From NCBI GenBank assembly GCA_016748015.1, contig JAAOMT010000470.1, positions 62,001-126,000 on the forward strand: DNA of 64,000 bases, given 5' to 3'. The notes under the pieces were generated by a model, which was not told the DNA's origin, ran no database searches, and saw nothing but the letters and a program-made list of their open reading frames with translations. The translations under genes were made by a program, and so were the position numbers. The stretch is from Geosiphon pyriformis (taxonomy: Eukaryota; Glomeromycota; Glomeromycetes; Archaeosporales; Geosiphonaceae). Each line of letters opens with the position of its first letter. Within the stretch, counting starts at the first letter, position 1. This document shows, piece by piece, positions 24,481-34,986 of the stretch.

Positions 24481-25395
24481 TCATGATCGAGAAATCAATA
24501 TTGAAATCCCAATTGCCGGTTTCAAGCTCCGAATTATCAACTCAACTCAACACTATATCAACCAAATTACTAATCTATGACACAACAGCCAATCTATTAA
24601 TTACCAATTTATCAGCCAACAAACCTCATCATTTATCAACTGCAGTCCTAACCCATCTATCAGTTACAGCCTTAAGTAATCTATCAACCCCAACAAATTT
24701 AAACACCACTTCAAAACTTACCTTAAAATAGAACTCACAGGCCGAGAATGACACAGCAAAACCAGAGATTGGCAATAGTAGTTCACCAACTGATTCCCAG
24801 TTCATCCAACCAACCTTTGGGATCACACCAGCAGAGTTCAGAAACTGGATATAACCAAAACTCAAGTTCCCAGAACTATTTAAGTCTTTTAGTTACTCCA
24901 GAAGACATCTCTTCCAACAACTTGGAAACAAACCAGAAAAATCTTACTAGCAACATCCCACCAGCTACCATTACCAATGACAAATTACTCACAGCTATTT
25001 TCTCATTCAAATTTGAAGAACCATTATCCATGCTGTTGTTTAATAGAGCTGCACTTGAAGAAAAACCAATCACAACCATGTATACTAATGCTAAAATTGA
25101 TGGCCATTTCATTAAACTGATCTTAGACAGTAGATCAGCTGACAGCATTATTACAAAACAGCTCATGGACCAATTAAATTACTGAGTTGATCGAGCTGCC
25201 AGTGCAAAAATAATTACAGCTGATGAAGCCACTAAGACTTCAATTGGTGAAATAAATAACCTTCTTATAGAAATCAACAGCATCATAATACCAATTAAAG
25301 TTCTAGTAATAGAAACCACTCAATATCAAGCTTTAGTTAGTAATAACTGGCTATCCAAAACCAATGCAACACTTGACTGGACCACTTAAGAGCTG
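24481..25395 (+). pseudogene. E2 retropepsin and preceding Asn/Gln/Ser-rich linker
   Basis: A 145-codon open frame (24,748-25,185) includes NAKIDGHFIKLILDSRSADS, the retropepsin active site with DSR in place of DSG, then MDQLNY, a stop, DRAASAKIITADEATK, IPIKVLVIETTQYQALVSN and WLSKTNATLDWTT, a block that also follows protease in related fungal elements. Upstream is a low-complexity Asn/Gln/Ser/Pro region. Confidence 0.8.
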
Positions 25396-26640
25396 TAAAT
25401 AAATCAGAATGGTCAATACACACAAGTACTAGCAACTTGTAGCCACTTCAAACCCAGCAATGTCATGTCAACACCACTAATTGATGTTAAGAAAAAAAAG
25501 CCGAAACCAATATGAGAAGCATATCAAGTATCGTGGACTGATAACGACTACAATGAACTGTTACTAATACTATCCTGAGATGATAATGGGAAAGAAAAAC
25601 AAAAAGAAAAACTTACCTGAAGTACCAACCAAACCTTGTGGGCTAACAACAACTATCAAAAATTACCACAAACTTGGGAATAGAAAAAGAACAACAAAGA
25701 AAAAGGAAAGGCAAAAGAAGAAAAAACGGTTCTAACTAACACCACTAATAGACCATACACCTATACCACATCATCACAGTCTTACTATTGTCAACCAAAG
25801 CTAATATGCATTGATTGTGGCAAGAAATTGTTGTCAATAGGTGTGTGCTGTGGCGACAATAAGGAATACTCAACAGTGACCAAATTCTACTGCTGCATGT
25901 GCATTATAGAACACTTTGGATGACCAAAACAGTAAGAAAAATAGAACAACAAATCTTGTCTAGTGTGTGGAAAAACATTACTCAATGAAAGAATGTGAAA
26001 TGACATTCCTGGTTAAGGAGAAATATGTGACACTTTGTGCCAGTACATAATCTTCATCAGCAACTGGGTTAGAAAAGAGACACCAATAGAAGCTGTCTGG
26101 AGAAGGGCTGTACAGCGATTGGACAGTTGTTCACATAATAATGATGAGATATAAAGAATGACAATTACCAAAATAGAAGGAGTGTCACTTGAAAAAATCA
26201 AAGAAATCAAAAACAACCCACCAGAGCCTGTAAAACTTGTCTGGGATCCAGAACCAGTCATAAATCTCTTGAATCCAGAACAATTCTATGAATATTATCA
26301 AGAACTAGCACCTACAAGAGAAGAACAGGAGCAATACTTGGAAAAAATCAACACTTAATTATGTGACCACTGTTTAATTCCATGTGACTTCTAATACTGT
26401 AATGAGTATGACCTTATTTACAATCTACTATTATGCATGATTTACATGATCCCAGAAAAGAAAGAACCAATCAGCAGCTGTGCATTAGAATTGGAATTAA
26501 TTTTCAATCCTGATTTAAACTCTAACAACAATGATGACGAAAACAATGGTTGCAACTTCACTCAAAATAGCAACAATTTTAACTCAGATTCAAACTTAGA
26601 TTCAAACTCTGAACAATATATTATGCTCCATAACCTTACC
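25396..26640 (+). pseudogene. E2 Cys-rich (CxxC) region
   Basis: After a Trp/Asn/Lys-rich acidic linker, 25,799-26,000 reads LICIDCGKKLLSIGVCCGD, then FYCCMC and SCLVCGKTLL, then CDTLCQY near 26,030 and CDHCLIPCDF at about 26,361, continuing to 26,400. At least five CxxC or CC pairs suggest stacked zinc ribbons. Helical segment 26,158-26,358 (66 open codons) matches the helical part of the same region in E1. An Asn/Asp/Ser-rich low-complexity spacer follows (26,510-26,620). Function unknown. Confidence 0.65.
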
Positions 26641-27110
26641 AAGGAGCAAGAACTAAAATAGTTTAGTAACAATAACAAAGGTATTATACTAGAACACGCA
26701 CATGATACTAATGCAAAATTTAATCTGAGATATCCAGAAAAAAATGCCATTAAATTGGAACCATATTTGCACACATGCATCAATCTCAAAGTAGTATTAG
26801 AAATCTCAGCAACAACAATAATACAACTAGCATCGAGGAATAGCTTAAAGAAAAAAGAAATCAACATCAGAGGAAGAATAATTGACACAGGATATGTAGG
26901 AAATATTATTGCAATGCTACAAAATGATTCAAAAAAGGCCTATATTATAGAGCCAAATAAAAAAATAGCACAGGCAATATTCCTGTCTCTGGTGAAAGTA
27001 ATTCAATTAGTATTAGTAAAAAACAGAGAAGAATTAGAAATTACAGCTAGAGAGATACAGGGTTTCAGATCAATGGGTAGAATAGACATACCAGTTAATA
27101 TGGCAGAGGA
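26641..27110 (+). pseudogene. E2 dUTPase domain
   Basis: All five trimeric dUTPase motifs can be placed: motif 1 HDTNAKFNLRY (from DTDAGFDL by G:C to A:T changes), motif 2 LASRNSLKKKEI, motif 3 GRIIDTGYVGNI, motif 4 EPNKKIAQAIFL and motif 5 AREIQGFRSMGR (family form RGxxGFGSTG). Frame is open from 26,755 to 27,219 (154 codons). Key Gly and Asp residues in motifs 1 and 5 are changed, so activity is unlikely. It lies exactly where E1 has its dUTPase. Confidence 0.84.
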
Positions 27111-27600
27111 AAAAATTGTTAACAAAAGAGAAATTATCTCAATTCATCAATCAATTTCCATTCCACCATATAACCAGTACATGTTAGCTATAAAGAGAGA
27201 AGTAAAAAATCAAGTTTAGTTGTTTAAAACAGAAACCACCATTTGTAAATTAGGAGAGAATGGACTCATTAATCTTTACATATCAGCCAAAAGCCCCAAA
27301 AACATTAAAATTTCCATCTATAACACAACAGAAAATGTCATTGAGATACCAAAAAAAACTATCATTAGATACTTAACCACTAAAGTTGAGGATCAACCAC
27401 CAAATTACATTCCAAATTTTTTACAGCTTTGTGGATATGTGGATATCACATCACAAATCATTTATAGACAAAGCAAATGTTATCTGTTTTAACCGGAACA
27501 ATTAGAACAGATGAATTTGGGAAACTTAGACCCATTTTAATGGATGCAACTCAAAACATTACTCAACAATTTCAATGACATTTTTGTCAGTGAAGATAAA
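27111..27600 (+). pseudogene. E2 linker between dUTPase and RT
   Basis: Open frames 27,111-27,219 and 27,220-27,492 encode a beta-rich segment (SISIPPYNQYMLAIKRE, then ENGLINLYISAKSP, then QLCGYVDITSQIIY). E1 has a counterpart at 11,400-10,989. No known domain recognised; conserved position in two elements suggests it belongs to the polyprotein. Confidence 0.6.
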
Positions 27601-28125
27601 TTTGACAGAACTAACATAATCTAGCACCAGATCAAGACTGAAGATGCAATGCCAATAAAACAAAGAGCATATAGAGTACCACCAGCCAGCCATGAGATTA
27701 TTCATCAAGAAATTAACCAAATGCTTGACAATAAGCTAATTCAGTCATCAATAAGCTCATGGTCATCACCAGTGATAGTAGTCTGGAAGAAGAATGAAAA
27801 GATCTATTTTTGTGTGAATTATCAAAAACTGAATGGAGTAACTAAAGGTGATAGCTATCTAACTTTAAAAATCCAAGAACTATTTGATGCTTTTGGAGGA
27901 AATAAATGGTTCTCAATATTAGATTTAGATAGTGGTTACTGACAAGTAGTCATAAATCCAGCTAACAAAAAAAAACAGCATTTACCACAAGAAAAAAAAA
28001 TTTTGAGTTTGAAGTCATGTCATTTGACTTGATGAATGCTCCAGCAACATTCCAACAGCTCATAGAAATTGTCTATACTGGACTACTGTGGAAATTTGTA
28101 GTTGTTTACTTGGGATAACACTTGA
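27601..28125 (+). pseudogene. E2 reverse transcriptase, N-terminal part only
   Basis: MPIKQRAYRVPPASHEII at 27,649, SSWSSPVIVVWKKNEK, FCVNYQKLNGVTKGD, ILDLDSGY then a stop in place of Trp, then after a frameshift VMSFDLMNAPATFQQLIE and VVVYLG-stop where YxDD is expected (28,107 onward). Sequence similarity to RT ends here. The enzyme lacks its catalytic YxDD pair, thumb, RNase H and integrase. Confidence 0.83.
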
Positions 28126-28474
28126 ATATTCAGAACTTATACACAAATAAAACAAAATGATTATTTAACACAACAATACTGCAACAACTAGAATAATTTG
28201 TGGGAAAAAACAATTTGACTACATAAGCAAGAGTCATCTATCAGCTATATATAAGATTCTAAGACAGACCAGAAATTTTACTTAATCCGGAAATGAACTC
28301 TATTACAGTTAACCAAATAAGAAAGATAATTAACACTCAATTTGAAGAATTACAAAACAAAATTACTTAAGTTATTCTCAAAAAAGAAGTTCAAGAAATA
28401 CTTGAAGACAGAGAATTAGAGTTAGGAAATTTAGGAGATTTTGATGATGCTCAATATTAAAAAGAAAGAAATAA
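28126..28474 (+). pseudogene. E2 post-deletion tail and polypurine tract
   Basis: After the deletion point the sequence gives a short acidic, helical frame (NPEMNSITVNQIRKIINTQ, then VQEILEDRELELGNLGDF) that probably is the original C-terminus of pol or of a following ORF. The last bases, 28,459-28,474 (AAAAAGAAAGAAATAA), form the polypurine tract just before the 3' LTR. Confidence 0.6.
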
Positions 28475-29306
28475 TGTTACTCATAAAATATAGGAAGTAT
28501 ATTAACATACAAATTAGCCAATCAGAGGTAGCTGTAGTAAATGTGGAATTCCAGGATTCCAAGAATTTCAGAATTCTTGTATAAGAAATTGCAGGATTCC
28601 AGAATTGCAGGATTTCTCTTAAAAAAAATTGCAGAATTCCAAGAATTTCAGGATTTCTGGTGTGAAGAATTGAGAAATTGAGGAATCTTAATTATGTATA
28701 TATAACAGTAGTATTAGAAAGAGAAAAAACAGAATTTTTTAGTTAAAAACCTCTCTATTTAGATGTAAATCTAAACAACCTTCCACATTACAAATATTAA
28801 ATAAATAATTATTTAATATCTCAAATTCACTTTCCACTATCAACATTTTATGTTGATAATAATTGATACTTAATTACACTAAAACAATAACTCTTGATCA
28901 CGGCTATTGACAGAATACTAACTATTATTGCTTTGGCTTATTTTTTATTTTTTTTTCTTTCTTTATTTCTTTCTTTTGTTATTTCTTTTATTTATTAACT
29001 TGATTAAAGGATTCACATGCAGAGGTACTGATATCAGAATATAGTGACTGGTAAAAGACCCAGAAATAAAAATAGAACACTTAATTGAGGATAGTTTACC
29101 AGAAGGAATACTGGCCATGATTCTAAGAAAGAAATTGAAGAAACTGTGATTTTGGAAAGTGATGGATAACACAACTATTAAATCTCTGTCTATTATACAA
29201 AGAACTCTACACCAAAACCTTCAGATATCAACTCCAGAAATACTAATTAAGTACCAAGTTATGGATTTGTTATTTGACTTAAGACCCCAAATAATTACTT
29301 GTAATA
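28475..29306 (+). repeat. E2 3' LTR (complete, 832 bp)
   Basis: TGTTACTCATAAAATATAGG to ACTTGTAATA (TAACA with C to T). It contains the 58-bp head that in the 5' LTR is separated by E1. Short GGATTCC/GAATTCC-type repeats lie at about 28,540-28,670. The LINE reading frame resumes right after it. Confidence 0.86.
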
Positions 29307-30095
29307 TTGTGTATGCTGGGAAGTTGGTTCTGGTTCCAAGTTTTTGGCAGACAATTTGCTTTCTGAGGTTGATTGGTTCCATTCATCTTTGGTTTAGCAC
29401 TCTAACTTGCATATAGCTGCCAGTTTTACCAGCAGACTTTCAGCTAATGCACATATTTATTTCATAAAAGCTTTGCACCACCAGCTATTAGTTGTCATTT
29501 AAAAGTGCCTTTATAATAGACTCTATCCAAGTGTGTTGTGCTTATATTGTAGTAATATGGAGACATTAGATCATGTGTTCTCTTATAAGATTGATGATTC
29601 TGTTTAATGTCAGTTATTGGAATTCCATATGGATTTCTAAAAGGCGGTTTCTGGTTTTTCTCATTTTTTTTCAGGCATATTACAACTGTTGTCATCCTGT
29701 GTTTCTGACTTTTTTTTGTTCATGACTTTTTATAAGGGTTTTGTTTTTAATGATTGGTTTTGTGAGGTGGTTGCCATCTTTTATAATTCCAAGATTGTTG
29801 GTTTGGAGATTGTTAAATTTGTGCACTTTCTTAGTCTTGCTTTTAGAAGTAATGTCTGATTGGTTTGTGCTAAACATTATGCTTATATGGAGAAGAATGA
29901 GTTGATTTCTCTTGATGGCTTGGTTTTTGTCTTGGTTTCTGATTTGGCCTTGGGGTTGTCAACTTGAGTGATCAAATTGCTTGGCATTGCTGATGCTTTT
30001 GGTGTTAATTTTGGCTTTTGCAAATCTTGTTTGTTTTTTTCAGGCATAGGTGATTCAGTTTCAGTTCACATAGCTGCATAATGTTGTTTTGATCA
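29307..30095 (+). pseudogene. LINE polyprotein C-terminus
   Basis: Frame reads CWEVGSGSKFLADNLL, LYPSVLCLYCSNMETLDHVF with a CxxC...DH pattern like the C-terminal Cys/His motif of LINEs, HYAYMEKNELISLDG and ends SGIGDSVSVHIAA-stop. It continues the RNase H region that breaks off at 16,219 on the other strand. At least five internal stops sit at codons one transition from Arg, Gln or Trp. Confidence 0.85.
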
Positions 30096-30214
30096 GCCTA
30101 AGTGGCTGGTTACGTGTGGAAAATGCATGATTTATGCCTAGTTTAGATCATTTTTTTGATGTATAACACTAGGTAGTGTTTGAATCTTACTCGTAAAACA
30201 AATAAAAAAAAATA
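30096..30214 (+). mobile_element. LINE 3' UTR and A-rich tail
   Basis: About 100 bases of non-coding sequence followed by AAAACAAATAAAAAAAAATAA at about 30,194-30,214, an impure poly(A) tail. The right target-site duplication follows directly. Confidence 0.8.
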
Positions 30215-30225
30215 AATATTGTGTT
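30215..30225 (+). repeat. Right target-site duplication of the LINE
   Basis: AATATTGTGTT, identical to 6,114-6,124. Confidence 0.88.
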
Positions 30226-30899
30226 ATTTATGTTTTTATTACTCTTTAATTTATCTGAATTTACATAATAAATTTTTTTTATAATCAAATTATCTAAATA
30301 ACCAATATTTAAAGTATTATTAATGCTGTTTATTTTGTTATTTACTTTATTTTTTTATAATTGTATAAATTTTAACTTATAATACTTAAAGTATTTATAA
30401 CCAAAAAGCCAACAGATAAGTTAATCAGAATAATAAAAATATTGTTTGTACTTTTATAGATAAATATAAATAAAAATTGATTTTTCTTAATATTTAAATA
30501 TATTTTTATATTAATTTTCTCTTTGTTTAAAATACCAATTAAAAAAACTATTAATTTTATTATTTTAAAAAATTAATATTGGCAAAAATATATATGAAAA
30601 AAAAAAATACAAAAAAATTTTTTAATGTAATCTTTGGTTTTTATTATGGTTAAAGATTTATAAGAACAAAAAATATATTATAGTTTTTATATTATATTCA
30701 AATAAATTAAAACAAATATTTATTAGAAAAAATAATTTCTTAATATTTTATAAAACAATTTATTAATTATATATTAATAATAAAAAAGTATTAATTAAAT
30801 AATTAAAAAAATCAATTAATAATTAAATAAATTATAAATAAGCTAATTACAAAAATTAATTTTATAATTACAATTAAAGCAAAGAGTAAAAAAATTTTA
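30226..30899. other. AT-rich DNA, no gene seen
   Basis: Same composition as 1-6,113, to which it was joined before the LINE inserted. No coding signal found. Confidence 0.5.
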
Positions 30900-32805
30900 A
30901 ATCTTACCTTTTTATAATAATTAAAAAGATTTCAACAAAAAAAACTTTTTTTTGTTATTAAAACAATTAAATAAAACATTTTTATAATATTTTTTTTAAA
31001 TATTAATAATAAAAAGCTATTTTTAACAGCTTTTAAAGCATTTTTTTATTTATAACTAAATTTTTTTTAATTAAAATTCTTTTTAAAAACACATTAAGAT
31101 TAGTTTTAATATTGGTTTTATTTTTTTTAAAAGTTTAAAAATTTTTAATATAGATTAATTAATAAGTTAATCTTTTTTGCTTTTATTATTATTATTTTTA
31201 TTACTTTACAAATAGCAAAAAAAACCAAAAACTCTAAAAAACAGTAATAGTTACTTGTATTTACTATTATAACACCAAATTTTTTTTATTATTTTACATT
31301 TAATTTAAGTTATTTATATTAAACTTTAATAAAAAATAATAATTGTTTTAATTAAACATAATAATAAACTTAAACTACTTTATATTAATAAAATTTTTAA
31401 ATAAAAAACAATATTTACTAAATTATACTTGATAATAAAGAAAATATAGTCGAATTTTTATTTAATTTATTAAAACTAACTTTATAAAAAACAAAAAAAT
31501 TCTGATTGTTTTTATAAATATAAAATATAAAGAAAGAAATTATTAATTTATTAGTTAATTATTTTAAAAAAACAAAAACAATTTAAAAGACTTTAATTTA
31601 TTATTATTAGTTTATTTTAAGAAAAAATATTATTAAATATATTAAAATTTATAATATTTGTTAAAAAAAAAAACTTATAAAAAAAACATCTATTCTATTT
31701 TTATTGATTAATTATTTAATAAAATTAATATTTATATTTTTAAATCTTAAATAATAAATTCTAATAATAATAAATATATTATAATAATTATTATCTATTT
31801 TATAAATTAAATAATAGTTTTTATTATTAATTTTATTTATAAATATATTTTATATTATTATAATTGTTTTTAATAAAAAATATATTTTTTAATATATTAA
31901 TTAAAAACTTTGTAAAGAATTAAAAAATTTTTTTATTACTTTTAAACAAATAACTTAACAAAATATTTTAATAAAGCATTATATAAAATTTTACCCAAAA
32001 CCAGATAAAAAAAAATTTATAAGACAAAATATTGTTTTTAATTTTGTTTGTTTATAAAATTATAAATTATAATATTTGTTTTATAAAAAATAACAATTTT
32101 ATTAATAAAAATAAATATTAAAACAGTATTTTTTAAAAAAAAATACAAAAATACTTTGAAAAAAAAATTTATTATTATTTTTAACTTATTAATAAAAACA
32201 TAAATAATTGCTTATAAAAAAATAAAAGTGTTTAAAATTTTTTTTTTAAGTATTGATAATTTAGTTTTAAAATACTATTTAAACAAAAATATTATTTATA
32301 ATTAACAAAGTTTTGAATAATAATTTTATATCTTATAAAATTAATATAAAATAATCTTTAATAATTAATTTTTTTATTATATATAACTTAAAAAATATTA
32401 TAAATAATCTAATTAGTTATTTATTATAATAATATTAATTATAAATAATATAATATTTTTAAAAGAAAAATATTTTTATTTAATATAAATAATTATTTTT
32501 TATATTTTTTACAAGTATTAAACTAAAAATTATTTAAATACTATTTTGATTATTAAAAAACAAATTACTATAATTAAAAATAATAAAATATATACTATTA
32601 TTAAACCAAAAAAACCATTATTAAAAAAAACTAATAATAAAATAGATAAATATATATTTAAATACATAATAATAATAATTATATTATTGTTTTTCAATTA
32701 AATTAAAAAAATAATTAAAACTTATTATATAAAAAACAAATAAAGTTTTAAATTAACTTAATAAAATTATAAAAGACATAAAAAAACAACTATAAAGATA
32801 CAAAT
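30900..32805 (+). pseudogene. Decayed Ty3/Gypsy pol relic B (integrase part)
   Basis: A second copy of the relic A family, more decayed and in the same orientation. Between 31,440 and 32,350 it lines up with 3,520-4,600: the integrase core region, then a segment reading IDNLVLKYYLN (relic A: IDNLVFK-stop-ISN) near 32,250 and YLQLTKF-like sequence near 32,300. The end near 32,740-32,805 resembles 5,060-5,140 of relic A. Almost every surviving codon is AT-only, with stops at former Gln, Arg and Trp positions. RT is not readable in this copy. Confidence 0.7.
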
Positions 32806-32974
32806 AATCTGATTTAATTATAATAAACTTTTAATATTAAAATATTAATATTTTTATTAGAATTAATTTATATTCAATATTATTATAATATTCTATAACA
32901 TAATTTTTCTATCTTTTAATATAATTGCAAAATGTTTTACTCTTTTATAGAGTATATTAAACAAATTAGAAATA

Positions 32975-34986
32975 CAGTCAGACTTCTATAAAAGAACAAA
33001 AACATAATTTTATCAAACATTTATTCAAAATTTATCTTCATATAAGAATAAATATTATGTGTTAAATATTAATTATTAATTGAAAAAAAAATTAAAATGT
33101 ATTGAATTGATTTTATTTTAACTTTCTTTTAAATTAATTACATTAGATCTATTTTTTTTGATCTTGTTTGTTTTTATATACAACTACTTAACCATTATTG
33201 TATTCAAATTTAAGCTTACTAAAACCAAATCTAATATTATTATTATAGGCACATTTTTTAACAGATTTGCTAAATTATTACAATATTAAAACTTTTATTC
33301 AAAAACAAAAATAAACAGCAGTTAATGATGCTCTTCATAAAAAAATTCATCAATATTTCAAAAATTACTATGGTATAAAACATAATAATATTATTGCTTA
33401 CTTTATTTATAAATATTCAAAATTTTATATTTTTTGTTTAATTGTCTTTAAAATAATTAAAAAATATACAAAGTAGTTGAATATTAAAATTAATAAAATT
33501 GATAAAAGATTTATTTGATACAAAAATATTAAATTTTATTATTAAACTAAGCTTTAAGTATTAGGTAGAACAAATAATTGCAGACACTATTGAATTCAAT
33601 GATTAACTAATTAAAGAAAAAAGAAAAAAATTGTTAAACTTTTTAGTATACATGAAAATAAAATGTAATTCTTAAATAGATGGGTTTAAAAATTCAAAAA
33701 ACAAAATCAATTACATGTTTACTAATTTTATGATAAAGCAGAAAGTGTATTAACTGAAAATTTACCAAAAAAATAAAAAAAATTAAAAACCATTATATCC
33801 GAATTTAATCCTATTTACATATATAATACTGATAAAACAGAATTATTTTTTCATATGAAACAGAATCAAACACTTGCAAAATGTCGAAATACAGAAAAAA
33901 AATTAGTATATTATATTTACTAATTGTTATTGTTATATATTATTGTTATATTAAATTAGCTGGGTTTTTTATAAAATAAATTTTAGATTACAATTTTTTT
34001 TGCTACAAATTCAACTGGATCTTACAAATTACAATCTTTAGTAATTTGACATGCAAAAAATTCAAGATGCTTTAAAGGAATTAATACTTTTAACTTACCT
34101 GTAATTTACATTCATTTTAATTAACCAATATTATTTTGCACTATTTTTTTCTAAATACAGCATTATATCTTCAATTAATGGATGCTGGCATTATCAAATC
34201 TTTTAAACGAATATAAATATTTATATTGTCAATATATTTTACATCAATTTAAACAAAAAATTAATATTAAACAGTTAAGTAATATAATATATAGTTTTAT
34301 CTAATATTAATTTATTTCTAAAAAATAAATTAAACATAAAACAAGCAATTGATTATGTTGTTCAATCATGATTTCAAGTAACACCTGTTACAATTCAAAA
34401 CTGTTGGCAAAAAATGAATATTCTTTTCTATAAAATTAGAAATTCAAAAATACAAAACATCAATTGCTATGAATATATTCAACAATTTACCAACAAATAC
34501 ACAACAATTGGTCAAAAATCTCGAGGATTATACTGTAGCAGTTGATTGGCAACTGAAAATATTCTTAATGATAATAAAATTGTAAATATGGTTTTAGTCA
34601 AAGCTCAAATTGTAACCAATACAAATAATAACTCAGAAGAAGACTTAGAAGAATCTCTATCTGCTATAATTATAATTACAAAAGCATATGAAGCATTAAA
34701 AAAGATAATTAGATTTAAAGAGAAATTAACAAAAGAAAATTTAGTATAAAAAACTAACATTTACTTAGAAAAAAATTATATGAATACGAAAAAATGAAAG
34801 AAAATTCTAAAAAACAGAGTAACAATTAATCAATATTTTAATAATAATAATATAAATAATAATTGATTGATTTAATAAATAAATATAGTTTATTTAGTAA
34901 TAATTATAAAACTTTATAATAAAACACCTCTATAATAGAACATAATTTGCATGTTCCAATTGTGTTCTTTTATAGAAGTCTGACTG
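32975..34986 (+). mobile_element. Tigger/pogo-like DNA transposon, complete ends
   Basis: A 2,012-bp element with perfect 23-bp terminal inverted repeats (32,975-32,997 and 34,964-34,986; left end CAGTCAGACTTCTATAAA) flanked by TA at 32,973-32,974 and 34,987-34,988, the duplication typical of the Tc1/mariner-pogo superfamily. A second, inverted copy of the terminal motif (13 of 15 bases) lies at 34,927-34,941. It carries a decayed CENP-B/Tigger transposase. It interrupts the Kelch pseudogene, so it is younger than that copy. Confidence 0.9.
33300..34749 (+). pseudogene. Tigger-like (DDE_1, CENP-B type) transposase
   Basis: The frame reads IHQYFKNYYGIKHNN (psq-type DNA-binding helix-turn-helix) near 33,340, then a CENP-B-like second domain, and the DDE catalytic start IYNTDKTELFFHMKQNQTL at 33,815-33,880 (family form NTDETGLFFR). 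LQLMDAGIIKSFKR at 34,160-34,205 matches the HLQPLDxGIIxSFK block before the last catalytic region. The final 67 codons (34,546-34,749; ITKAYEALKKIIRFKEKL) are fully open and match the conserved C-terminal tail of Tigger transposases. Many stops elsewhere; inactive. Confidence 0.82.

Larger units (their letters stand above)
21963..29306 (+). mobile_element. Ty3/Gypsy retrotransposon E2 with dUTPase, internally deleted
   Basis: Forward LTR element: 5' LTR body, primer-binding site, gag, retropepsin, Cys-rich region, dUTPase, linker, N-terminal RT, then an abrupt jump to a short acidic tail, polypurine tract and 3' LTR. RT palm/thumb, RNase H and integrase are missing, so it could move only with another element's enzymes, and its gag is also full of stops. 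It inserted in LINE codons after SVCH; its first 61 bp now lie at 16,158-16,218. It is related to E1 but with divergent LTRs. Confidence 0.87.
6125..30214 (+). mobile_element. LINE (non-LTR retrotransposon), interrupted and partly inverted
   Basis: A single LINE inserted in forward orientation, now in three pieces: 5' end 6,125-6,621 (+), central part 16,219-21,677 (- because of a later inversion) and 3' end 29,307-30,214 (+). Reassembled in order it has an ORF1 with a CCHC knuckle, an APE-type endonuclease, a reverse transcriptase with an FVDD box, an RNase H, a C-terminal Cys/His tail, a short 3' UTR and an A-rich tail, bounded by an 11-bp target-site duplication. The pieces join in frame: one codon after VLDN the text continues as LLKAS, and SVCH continues as WEVGSG. 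Many stop codons make it dead. The layout (CCHC ORF1, APE endonuclease, RNase H) resembles the I/Tad1 group; the exact clade would need a phylogeny. Confidence 0.87.

Noticed and set aside
24483-24731. 82-codon open frame in E2
   Set aside because: Low-complexity Ser/Thr/Leu frame overlapping the gag-protease linker in another frame.
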